A DNA stretch of 6,585 nucleotides from CAXDOZ01 sp963991145 (GTDB lineage: Bacteria > Bacteroidota > Bacteroidia > Chitinophagales > JABDMM01). Under the pieces are notes generated by a model that saw only the letters and a list, made by a program, of their open reading frames with translations, made no database searches and had not been told where the DNA came from. Shown here piece by piece: positions 1 to 5,357 of this stretch (its first letter is position 1; each line of letters opens with the position of its first letter). A program made the translations under genes and the position numbers. Location: positions 1 through 6,585 of the forward strand of contig CAXDOZ010000128.1 of NCBI GenBank assembly GCA_963991145.1. Direction: 5' to 3'.

Positions 1-2
1 TA

Positions 3-101
3 TTAGATCCTCAGTCTGGGAGTAAAATTTCCGAGAATGCTGAACTCCCCAAAGATTTCCGTGTTGTTCTTGACAATTTGAGGAAGTATCAAGCCAGGTA
101 A
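3..101 (+). CDS. C-terminal end of an unrecognised protein (5' partial)
   Basis: An open frame enters from the left edge and encodes 32 residues ending in DFRVVLDNLRKYQAR before a TAA at 99-101. The next gene's ATG begins one base after this stop, a spacing typical of co-transcribed genes, which supports this being a real coding end. The visible tail is hydrophilic and basic, with no membrane segment or recognisable motif. I cannot assign a family from so little sequence. The upstream part of the gene lies outside the window. Confidence 0.55.
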   Translation, partial: LDPQSGSKISENAELPKDFRVVLDNLRKYQAR

Positions 102-102
102 A

Positions 103-429
103 ATGACACAAAAAAGTGATCCGAAATGGGTTGATGCCCTGAAGCAAAGGTGGGGGGTTCATTCAAAAGGACAGGTCCTCATTATTCTTGTCGTCTTTGC
201 TATAACTGGAACTTCAACCATGTTTATCAATAGGTTCCTATTTCAGCTGATCGGTGTGGGTCCTGGAGATGCCTGGTACATATATTGGCCTTTGAAGGTC
301 ATCTCAATTCTTGTGGTCTACAACATTCTTCTTCTTATAGTTGGAGCAATCTTTGGTCAATATGAATTCTTTCTTCGATTTGAAAAGAGATTCTTTAGTA
401 GACTCTTGTTCTTGAAGTCCAAAAGCTAG
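103..429 (+). CDS. Small two-helix membrane protein, DUF6787-like
   Basis: Encodes 108 residues. A basic N-terminus containing LKQRWGV (about residues 13-19) precedes a first hydrophobic helix (about 25-48), a short loop with GVGPGDAW, a second helix (about 62-84), then GQYEFF and a basic tail (FEKRFFSRL...KSKS). The arrangement of a KxRWGV start, two helices and a GQ(F/Y)xFF segment matches my recollection of DUF6787, a small Bacteroidota membrane family of unknown function. No search was run, so the family name is tentative. The ATG lies one base after the upstream stop, so the two genes are probably co-transcribed and perhaps translationally coupled. No catalytic residues are apparent. Function unknown; inner membrane location is inferred from the helices. 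Confidence 0.8.
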   Translation: MTQKSDPKWVDALKQRWGVHSKGQVLIILVVFAITGTSTMFINRFLFQLIGVGPGDAWYIYWPLKVISILVVYNILLLIVGAIFGQYEFFLRFEKRFFSRLLFLKSKS

Positions 430-472
430 ACTCTCCCTTCTTAATCAAGCAGAAAGATGACTATCTTAAAGG

Positions 473-565
473 ATGTCTAAAGCTGCTAAGCTTGTTTTAG
501 TATGTCTAATTTGCATCTCAATTATAGTAGCTGCAGTTTTGATTTTTGAGTACTATTTATCTTAA
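473..565 (+). CDS. Possible 30-residue single-helix membrane peptide
   Basis: A short frame from ATG at 473 to TAA at 563-565 encodes 30 residues: a basic start (MSKAAK), one continuous hydrophobic stretch (about residues 7-25) and a short tail FEYYLS. It fills most of the 145 bp between the DUF6787-like gene and the DUF2892 gene, on the same strand, and stops 9 bp before the next ATG. An AAAGG purine run directly abuts the ATG, too close to be a good ribosome binding site. The N-in basic/hydrophobic/aromatic layout is what a real small membrane peptide would show, but a frame this short can arise by chance. I recognise no family. Confidence 0.4.
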   Translation: MSKAAKLVLVCLICISIIVAAVLIFEYYLS

Positions 566-574
566 AAGCCAATT

Positions 575-784
575 ATGAAAAAGAACATGGGTTCTGTTGA
601 TCGTACAGTGAGATTTTTAATAGCTGCTTTGATTGCAGGCTTATATTTCACAAATGTTTTGACTGGCACTTTAGGGATAATTCTACTAGTTGTAGCAGTT
701 ATCTTTGCCCTAACAAGTTTAGTTAGCTTTTGCCCTCTCTATGCTCCTTTTGGACTTAGCACCTGTAACTCCAAAAAAGATTAG
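575..784 (+). CDS. DUF2892 / YgaP-like inner membrane protein
   Basis: Encodes 69 residues matching the DUF2892 pattern (the transmembrane part of YgaP). It has an N-terminal N-x-G-S-x-D-R-x-x-R motif (NMGSVDRTVR, residues 4-13), two hydrophobic helices (about 13-29 and 31-50), then the signature FCPLYAPFGLSTC (residues 52-64) with Cys53 and Cys64. Small stand-alone DUF2892 proteins are common in bacteria. Their role is not settled, although some are fused to or sit near rhodanese or sulfur-handling domains; no such domain is visible here. The length is normal for the family and the gene looks intact. Its TAG stop ends at 784, and the opposing dipeptidase gene's stop begins at 785, so there is no room for a dedicated terminator. 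Confidence 0.9.
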   Translation: MKKNMGSVDRTVRFLIAALIAGLYFTNVLTGTLGIILLVVAVIFALTSLVSFCPLYAPFGLSTCNSKKD

Positions 785-1483
785 CTATTCAATGATTGAG
801 TAGTTTGCTCTTACAAATTCTTTTGGATAGACATTAAAATGCCACCATTCTGAATTGATCGCTTGAAATCCAGCTTGTATCATTATTTGGCGCAAAAGAT
901 TTCGATTATTTACTTGCTCTTGAGTTAGAATTCCTAGCTCAACTAGTTCCTTATGATTTCTGGGTTCTGATTCCCAACCAAGATGATCAAACCCAAAACC
1001 CATATCAAGCAGTTCTCCATTGGAATAGATCAGTCCCACATCAACAGCGCATCCATAATTGTGGAGACTCCCTCCTCCTTCTGGGTAGGCAACGTATTTT
1101 TCCATTTGTGTTCCTGATACTGAATCCCACATGATCCTTTGGATCGATCTTGGCCGAGCGGCATCAAACACTACAATTCTCAATGAGCTATCAATAGACA
1201 TCAGGATTGAATTTGCTGCAGCTATTTTTTCCGCGCCCTCCTGAATCAGATATGCTTTGTTGAATCCATTATAGAAATCAGATTCAAACACATTGGAGCT
1301 ATCTCTGTAGGCTAGGTTTACTATAATCATAGGATCGAAATCCTGGACATTAACACAACCAGAGCTTGTAAAGGAGTTTTCTAATCTCAATGAGAAGATC
1401 CATTGTTCCATATTGAGAAAATCCTGACTCGTGACCACGAGAAATGCTGTTGAGAATAAAAGAGTCAGAAATGGTTTTTTCAA
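785..1483 (-). CDS. Secreted D-alanyl-D-alanine dipeptidase (peptidase M15D, VanX/PcgL type)
   Basis: Predicted zinc dipeptidase that splits D-Ala-D-Ala. The 232-residue product has the family's active-site landmarks: DAARP with Arg110 (the transition-state Arg of VanX), SLHNYGCAVD (residues 139-148) with zinc ligands His141 and Asp148, LDMGFGFD (159-166), and EWWHF (212-216) with catalytic Glu212 and zinc ligand His215. The N-terminus (KKPFLTLLFSTAFLVVTS) looks like a signal peptide, so it probably acts in the periplasm like PcgL and may recycle wall-derived D-Ala-D-Ala. Cytosolic VanX-type vancomycin resistance is less likely, and no van genes are nearby. The start is TTG at 1483-1481: an in-frame stop lies five codons upstream with no ATG or GTG between, and the first internal Met (residue 25) would remove the signal peptide. 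The divergent Nudix gene starts 15 bp away. Confidence 0.9.
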   Translation of the reverse strand: MKKPFLTLLFSTAFLVVTSQDFLNMEQWIFSLRLENSFTSSGCVNVQDFDPMIIVNLAYRDSSNVFESDFYNGFNKAYLIQEGAEKIAAANSILMSIDSSLRIVVFDAARPRSIQRIMWDSVSGTQMEKYVAYPEGGGSLHNYGCAVDVGLIYSNGELLDMGFGFDHLGWESEPRNHKELVELGILTQEQVNNRNLLRQIMIQAGFQAINSEWWHFNVYPKEFVRANYSIIE

Positions 1484-1498
1484 GATAAATTCGGATTA

Positions 1499-1975
1499 AT
1501 GGATGCAGAGATCTCTAGGTTTAATATCCGCGTTTACGGAATCATGCTGAATGATCAGAACGAAGTTCTCGTTTCTGATGAAATTATCAAGCGTGGCAAA
1601 TACACTAAGTTTCCCGGAGGTGGATTAAATCTAGGAGAAGGAGTTATTGACTGTCTCCGTAGAGAATTTAGAGAAGAAGCAGAAGTTGAGATCATTGTTA
1701 AAGAGCATATCTACACTACAGATTTCTTTCAAAAATCCTTCTTTGACGATAGCCAGGTCATCAGCATCTATTATTTGGTAAAATCCTTAAAGGCTAATAC
1801 GATTAGAGTTTCTAAAGATCCTTTTGATACAGCAAATTCTTACAACCTAAATCAGAATTTTAGGTGGGTTAAGATTGAGGATCTGAACCTCGAGCCATAC
1901 CTGACCTTGCCAATAGATAAGAAGGTTGTCCATATTCTAAATATGCTTAGAATGATGTTGACCAATATGATCTAA
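1499..1975 (+). CDS. Nudix hydrolase
   Basis: Encodes 158 residues of the Nudix fold, whose members hydrolyse nucleoside-diphosphate-linked compounds using divalent metal. The Nudix box is clear at residues 41-63: G41, five residues, E47, seven residues, then R55-E56-F57-R58-E59-E60-A61-E62-V63. The catalytic and metal-binding REFxEE core is intact. The usual glycine near the end of the box (EExGU) is Glu62 here. The N-terminal strand (FNIRVYGIMLNDQNEVLVSDE) and the later FRWVKIEDL (residues 121-129) fit a complete domain of normal length. Substrate cannot be predicted. The product has no signal peptide and should be cytoplasmic. ATG 1499 is preferred because it keeps the first strand; the next Met is residue 16, inside it. 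The stop is 2 bp from the stop of the opposing lipoprotein gene. Confidence 0.92.
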   Translation: MDAEISRFNIRVYGIMLNDQNEVLVSDEIIKRGKYTKFPGGGLNLGEGVIDCLRREFREEAEVEIIVKEHIYTTDFFQKSFFDDSQVISIYYLVKSLKANTIRVSKDPFDTANSYNLNQNFRWVKIEDLNLEPYLTLPIDKKVVHILNMLRMMLTNMI

Positions 1976-1977
1976 GC

Positions 1978-2385
1978 TTACCTGATCTTTGTAAAAACTG
2001 CCATCTCTCCTTCGAAGATCAAGATCATGGTTGAATCATTTGGCATATCAATTTCCCCAGCAATTATCTCTTCATCTGAGAAGACAATTTCTATGCTTGT
2101 ACCATCCAAAGTGTATAGGTAGGATTCATCCGTATCGGGATAAGAAATAGACGTGCTATCAAAGCTAAAAAGAGTTGATATGGAGTAATCATCTCTCCAA
2201 TCTCCAATAATCCAATTCGAATAAAGGCTGTCGTATTTGCCCTCTGATAATTGCAGGTTCCCTTCGGCTTCAGGACTGTCATTCAGAATGATAGATGGCT
2301 CTTGCGGCTCGTTGTTACAGGATGCTAACACAGATATTAGACTAATTAATATGACTAGTCTGATAGTTTGGAAATATTCAATCAT
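1978..2385 (-). CDS. Small lipoprotein with a beta-rich, lipocalin-like domain
   Basis: Encodes 135 residues. A lipoprotein signal peptide (residues 1-22) ends in the lipobox L20-A21-S22-C23, so Cys23 should be lipidated and the protein anchored in the cell envelope. A short acidic/polar linker (about 24-50) follows. The C-terminal domain (about 58-135) starts with IIGDWRDD and alternates short beta-type strands with polar turns (FSFDSTSISY, YLYTLDG, SIEIVF, MILIFEG, AVFTKI). That rhythm resembles the lipocalin-like small domains common in Bacteroidota lipoproteins, but I cannot name a specific family. A GGAG four bases upstream of the ATG may serve as a ribosome binding site. The gene is transcribed away from the structured element and the L,D-transpeptidase gene, and converges tightly with the Nudix gene. 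Confidence 0.82.
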   Translation of the reverse strand: MIEYFQTIRLVILISLISVLASCNNEPQEPSIILNDSPEAEGNLQLSEGKYDSLYSNWIIGDWRDDYSISTLFSFDSTSISYPDTDESYLYTLDGTSIEIVFSDEEIIAGEIDMPNDSTMILIFEGEMAVFTKIR

Positions 2386-2462
2386 TGGACTCCGTTAGAA
2401 AAATGTAAAGATATTCTCTTAATGAGGATTCCGGGAAACGAGGGTTACTGTTTCTAAGAAAC

Positions 2463-2472
2463 AGGAGGTGAT
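2463..2472 (+). other. Perfect anti-Shine-Dalgarno complement with no start codon
   Basis: AGGAGGTGAT is a contiguous 10-nt complement of the conserved 16S rRNA 3' tail. No ATG, GTG or TTG follows at a usable distance: the next bases run ATAAAATTTAAG, and an ATT at 2476 would be followed at once by TAA. It is therefore unlikely to be an ordinary ribosome binding site. In the proposed fold its first two bases sit in hairpin one and GGTG sits at the base of hairpin two. Confidence 0.5.
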
Positions 2473-2528
2473 AAAATTTAAGTACTGCCTGGCAGCGAGG
2501 TACTTAAAACACCAATCCCGGAAAATGG

Positions 2529-2559
2529 CTCCCGAAGTTTTTAAGACTTCGGGAGTTTT
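2529..2559 (+). terminator. Rho-independent terminator between divergent genes
   Basis: A perfect 10-bp inverted repeat, CTCCCGAAGT (2529-2538) and ACTTCGGGAG (2546-2555), encloses a 7-nt loop and is followed by TTTT (2556-2559) and then CATTT. The GC-rich base and trailing T-run orient it on +; the minus-strand reading has no immediate T-run. It lies about 40 bp upstream of the GTG start of the L,D-transpeptidase gene and cannot terminate the lipoprotein gene, which is transcribed the other way. It therefore marks the end of a separate + transcript, or an attenuator. Confidence 0.85.
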
Positions 2560-2600
2560 CATTTGTGCAAATCTGGCCACCTATTTGTAAGTTACATGTA

Positions 2601-4394
2601 GTGAAGCAACTATATGTCATAGTGTTATTTCCCCTCCTCCTTGTCATTGGATGTGTCGAGAAGGAGAAGAAAACTCATGAGATAGAAGTTGAACCAGGCT
2701 TTGCATTAATAGATCTTGAAAGTTCGAAAGAGCTGCTTGCCTCCCGAGTAGATTCAATTTGCAGCGGACTATTTCTAAATGATCAGGCAAAGCCAACTTA
2801 CTTGTATTCTCAACAGCTTTGTGCTCTTTACAGCAAGCATGGCTTCTATCCAATTTGGATTGGAGAATCCGGAGTAGACACTTCCGTTTACCAATTCTTC
2901 ACAGGGCAGTTTTCAAATGTTTTTCTGCAAGAAGGAATCTTGAGCCTTAATGAAATCCAATCAAGCTTTGACAATATAGATTCATTTGTTGCTGCCGAAC
3001 TCTCTATTAGTTCCATCGAAGCGGTTGATCTTGATTTCGCAATAACAGATCGCGTCCTATACTTTTTGGATAAACAGAGCACTGGTTTTGTTGATACGAT
3101 AAAGGCGACGGATTCTGATTGGTTTATTCTCGACACAATTTCAATTGATCTTGCCTTTACAGCTGGCTTACTTACAGAGACAAAAGATTTTAATAGTGTT
3201 TCTGAATACACAATTGGGCAATTGCCATTTAGTGCAGGTTATCAATCAGAGTTTGAGAGACTTGAAAGGCTATCGGTTGACACTCCTTTTCCTCCTCAGA
3301 TCATTGTTCAGGAAGGGTCAAAAATTGAGATTGGTCATAAAGGAGAAGAAATCAATGCTCTCCTTAATCTATTGTCCTGGAAGGGGTTCTATAGCGATTC
3401 AGTTCCAATAGGTGCGATTGAATATGATTCTATCATGGCAGACTCTGTCAAAGTGTTCCAATCATCCTTTGGCTTATTCCCCGATGGTGTGATTGGACCT
3501 CAAACAGCTGAATGGCTAAATAAGAGGCCCTTTGAGTTGCAGCAGATCCTAAGGGCAAATGTGGAGAGGTCAAGGTGGCTGCCTCAGGAAGTTTCTGATT
3601 ACTATGTTTTAGCGAACACTCCAGAGTATATGGCTTATCTTTTCCAGGATGATAGCATGATCTTCTCAAGTAAGACAGTCGTAGGGAAAAAGAGTAGACA
3701 AACACCTTCTCTTCAGGCAGCCATGACCTATATGGAATTGAATCCAACCTGGACGATCCCTCCAACAATTTTAGCTAAGGATGTTCTTCCTGAGCTGACC
3801 GAGAATACAGAATACCTAAGGAAGAAGAATATTCAGGTTCTTACTACTAGTGGAGAAGCCATCAACCCCGATTCTGTCAATTGGGGAAACTACACTTCGA
3901 AAAGTCTTCCATATAAGCTTAGACAACAACCCGGCTGGAATAACTCACTGGGTGTGGTGAAATTCATGTTCCCTAACAGGCACTACATATACATCCACGA
4001 TACACCAAGTAAATCATACTTCAGCTATGGCAATAGAGCAAGAAGTTCCGGTTGTGTTCGAATTGCTGATCCCAGAGATTTTGCGACTATTCTTTTGAAA
4101 ACTGATACCGCGTGGAACAAAGAAAAGCTTGTAGCACAGTTAGGTGGTAAGAATCAAAAAATCGTTTTGGATCAGGTGCCAGAGGTCTACATTGTATACT
4201 TCACCGCCTATGAAGACCCCTTTGGTGAATTCAGGTATTTCCCAGACGTATACAATAAGGATAAGCGGGTTTTGGAAAGACTAGAGAATGCTCCAAGCTA
4301 CCAGCAATCATTAGAAAAATTTCAGGAGAATTACTCTGCTGCAGATACCAGCCAACTCACAGCTGGAACCTCAACCATACCAGATAGAAACTGA
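2601..4394 (+). CDS. YcbB/LdtD-like L,D-transpeptidase lipoprotein
   Basis: Predicted murein L,D-transpeptidase, forming 3-3 cross-links between peptidoglycan stem peptides. From GTG 2601 the product is 597 residues, close to E. coli YcbB (about 615). Domains: lipoprotein signal peptide ending in lipobox V-I-G-C18; an N-terminal scaffold-like region (about 35-230, including YSKHGFYPIWIGE); a PG_binding_1 domain (about 241-310, FQSSFGLFPDGVIGPQTAEWLN); a YkuD catalytic domain (about 330-500) with His466 in YIHDTP and the S-x-G-C-V-R active site with nucleophile Cys485; and a C-terminal tail. A longer in-frame reading from GTG 2565 is possible, but it would bury the signal peptide behind 12 residues and start only six bases after the terminator, so 2601 is preferred. 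No good ribosome binding site is seen. The lipid anchor differs from E. coli YcbB, which has an N-terminal membrane segment. The last 64 bp overlap the opposing gene. Confidence 0.9.
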   Translation: MKQLYVIVLFPLLLVIGCVEKEKKTHEIEVEPGFALIDLESSKELLASRVDSICSGLFLNDQAKPTYLYSQQLCALYSKHGFYPIWIGESGVDTSVYQFFTGQFSNVFLQEGILSLNEIQSSFDNIDSFVAAELSISSIEAVDLDFAITDRVLYFLDKQSTGFVDTIKATDSDWFILDTISIDLAFTAGLLTETKDFNSVSEYTIGQLPFSAGYQSEFERLERLSVDTPFPPQIIVQEGSKIEIGHKGEEINALLNLLSWKGFYSDSVPIGAIEYDSIMADSVKVFQSSFGLFPDGVIGPQTAEWLNKRPFELQQILRANVERSRWLPQEVSDYYVLANTPEYMAYLFQDDSMIFSSKTVVGKKSRQTPSLQAAMTYMELNPTWTIPPTILAKDVLPELTENTEYLRKKNIQVLTTSGEAINPDSVNWGNYTSKSLPYKLRQQPGWNNSLGVVKFMFPNRHYIYIHDTPSKSYFSYGNRARSSGCVRIADPRDFATILLKTDTAWNKEKLVAQLGGKNQKIVLDQVPEVYIVYFTAYEDPFGEFRYFPDVYNKDKRVLERLENAPSYQQSLEKFQENYSAADTSQLTAGTSTIPDRN

Positions 4395-5110
4395 CTTTGA
4401 TTAAGGTAGGATTGATCAGGGAAGTATGAAAAGAAAACTGAACCGTCAGCAATCGTGCTTATTAAATCTTCTTTAACGTCTTGAGAAACAGCAGGACAAC
4501 CATGCGATCTTCCCAGGCGGCCATTTGCTGCAATAAACTCTTCGCTTACATAATCAGCGCCGTGAATAACGATGCCTCTTTCATATGCATTTGAGTTGAA
4601 ACTATTTTCAAGACCGTGAAGCTTAAGGCTCATGTTATGCTTTCCATCATAGATCACACCTGTCTTGAAAAACCCAAGACTAGACTGATGAGATTGAGGC
4701 GTATTGCTGAATCGGCTTGCGTACTCCTCTCCTGTCCCCATTCCATGCGCTACATATTCATTGTAGAGAACAGTCTTTGATTTCATATCGATAACCCATA
4801 ACCTCTTTTCGTTAGCACTTAGGCTGTAATCAGCAATGGAAAGGATATGGATATTCTCGTCTTCAGGATTCTCTGAAAGAATATTGAAGTAACCCTGAAG
4901 AGCCAATTCGAAGACTAATTCATTTGGGGCCTGTCCTTTGAAATCAAGAGAACAATAAATGTTCTCGATGCAGGTCTCATAAGATGGTAAGATTGGTTCG
5001 ATGTCTGTTACTACAGCATCTTCCTTTTTTTCTATCGGCCCATTACTCAAAGCTCCTGCAATTTGCATTGAAGCGATGATAATGATGAGGATGAGTACTC
5101 TTTTGTCCAT
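4331..5110 (-). CDS. Secreted murein L,D-transpeptidase catalytic-domain protein (YkuD_2 type)
   Basis: Encodes 259 residues. An N-terminal hydrophobic stretch (about 5-20, ending IAGA) looks like a cleavable signal peptide, placing the protein in the periplasm. An N-terminal helical region (about 43-95) precedes a YkuD_2-type catalytic domain (about 100-230): YVAHGMGTGEEYA, FFKTGVIYDGKHNMSLKLHGLE, then VIHGADYVS with His183 and GRLGRSHGCPAVS with the predicted nucleophile Cys205. This S-H-G-C-P signature distinguishes it from the classic SxGCVR type next door. The family is annotated as L,D-transpeptidase-like; whether it cross-links, trims or attaches proteins is not shown by sequence. The ATG at 5110-5108 is the natural start for the signal peptide. 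The 3' end overlaps the tail of the YcbB-like gene by 64 bp. It diverges from prfC across 247 bp. Confidence 0.88.
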   Translation of the reverse strand: MDKRVLILIIIIASMQIAGALSNGPIEKKEDAVVTDIEPILPSYETCIENIYCSLDFKGQAPNELVFELALQGYFNILSENPEDENIHILSIADYSLSANEKRLWVIDMKSKTVLYNEYVAHGMGTGEEYASRFSNTPQSHQSSLGFFKTGVIYDGKHNMSLKLHGLENSFNSNAYERGIVIHGADYVSEEFIAANGRLGRSHGCPAVSQDVKEDLISTIADGSVFFSYFPDQSYLNQSQFLSGMVEVPAVSWLVSAAE

Positions 5111-5357
5111 TTTACTATTGTTCCCTAAAGATTGATCCTTTGACCAGGATTTAGAACCAGACTTGTTGGAATTGGTTTTCCGCTTTGTCTATTTTCCTAA
5201 TCATCTTATATGCGATTCGGCCGAAAAAGTTGCAAAAATGCTATAAAGACTTGAGAATCCATAACATATGAAAGCAACTCGCTCTATGTTTCTATAACGT
5301 CCTGATTAATTCTCGCTTGCCCTTTGTAATTTCGCGTCCCAATTGGATACAGGTCTT
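5111..5357. promoter_or_regulatory. Divergent intergenic region between the YkuD_2 gene and prfC
   Basis: This 247 bp gap must carry promoters for both flanking genes. On +, TAATTTCG at 5327-5334 and TATGTTTC at 5285-5292 each match 7 of 8 positions of the Bacteroidota -7 consensus TAnnTTTG, but neither has a convincing TTG-type -33 element at the usual spacing, so no promoter is assigned. TTCGGCCGAA (5216-5225) is a perfect 10-bp palindrome with no loop or T-run, possibly a protein-binding site or chance. AGG in ACAGGTCTT just before ATG 5358 is a weak ribosome binding site. No RNA gene or coding frame is convincing. Confidence 0.4.

Larger units (their letters stand above)
2429..2559 (+). 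ncRNA. Candidate structured small RNA or leader ending in a terminator
   Basis: Hand folding of this non-coding stretch gives a consistent three-way junction. A closing stem pairs TTCCGGGA (2429-2436) with TCCCGGAA (2516-2523). Inside are hairpin one, CTGTTTC/GAAACAG (2448-2454 with 2458-2464, loop TAA), and hairpin two, TTTAAGTAC/GTACTTAAA (2477-2485 with 2500-2508, 14-nt loop), extended at its base by GGTG (2467-2470) with CACC (2510-2513). A rho-independent terminator follows at 2529-2559. The terminator's U-run is on the + strand, and no + gene lies between the preceding Nudix stop (1975) and here, so the transcript ending here should start in or near 2386-2428. It could be a free small RNA or a premature-termination leader for the L,D-transpeptidase gene. 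No competing antiterminator pairing is obvious, which slightly favours a free RNA. I do not recognise the family. The 5' end is uncertain. Confidence 0.55.

Noticed and set aside
785..1483. Vancomycin-resistance VanX gene.
   Set aside because: The catalytic family is the same, but there is a signal peptide and there are no vanH, vanA or vanRS-type neighbours. A periplasmic recycling role is more likely.
2429..2480. Hammerhead ribozyme or RNase P-like core suggested by GGGAAACGAGGG and GGTGAT.
   Set aside because: The hammerhead CUGAUGA core is absent and the stem order does not fit. RNase P's GAGGAAAGUCC motif is also absent, and the element is far too short.
2468..2593. A 41-codon frame from GTG 2468 (GTGATAAAATTT...) through the structured region to a TAA.
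   Set aside because: The GTG overlaps the purine-rich site itself, leaving no spacing for it to act as a ribosome binding site. The frame also runs straight through the terminator hairpin, and the product has no recognisable character.
2565..2600. N-terminal extension of the YcbB-like transpeptidase from GTG 2565.
   Set aside because: It would place 12 residues (MQIWPPICKLHV) in front of a textbook 18-residue lipoprotein signal peptide and begin six bases after the terminator T-run. GTG 2601 is the better start.
4348..4366. CCAGC/GCTGG inverted repeat in the overlap of the two transpeptidase-like genes, considered as a terminator.
   Set aside because: Only a 5-bp stem with a 9-nt loop, and no T-run on either strand.
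5343..5357. TTG start adding MDTGL to RF3.
   Set aside because: ATG 5358 gives the normal RF3 N-terminus, with a weak AGG upstream; the extension has no family support.
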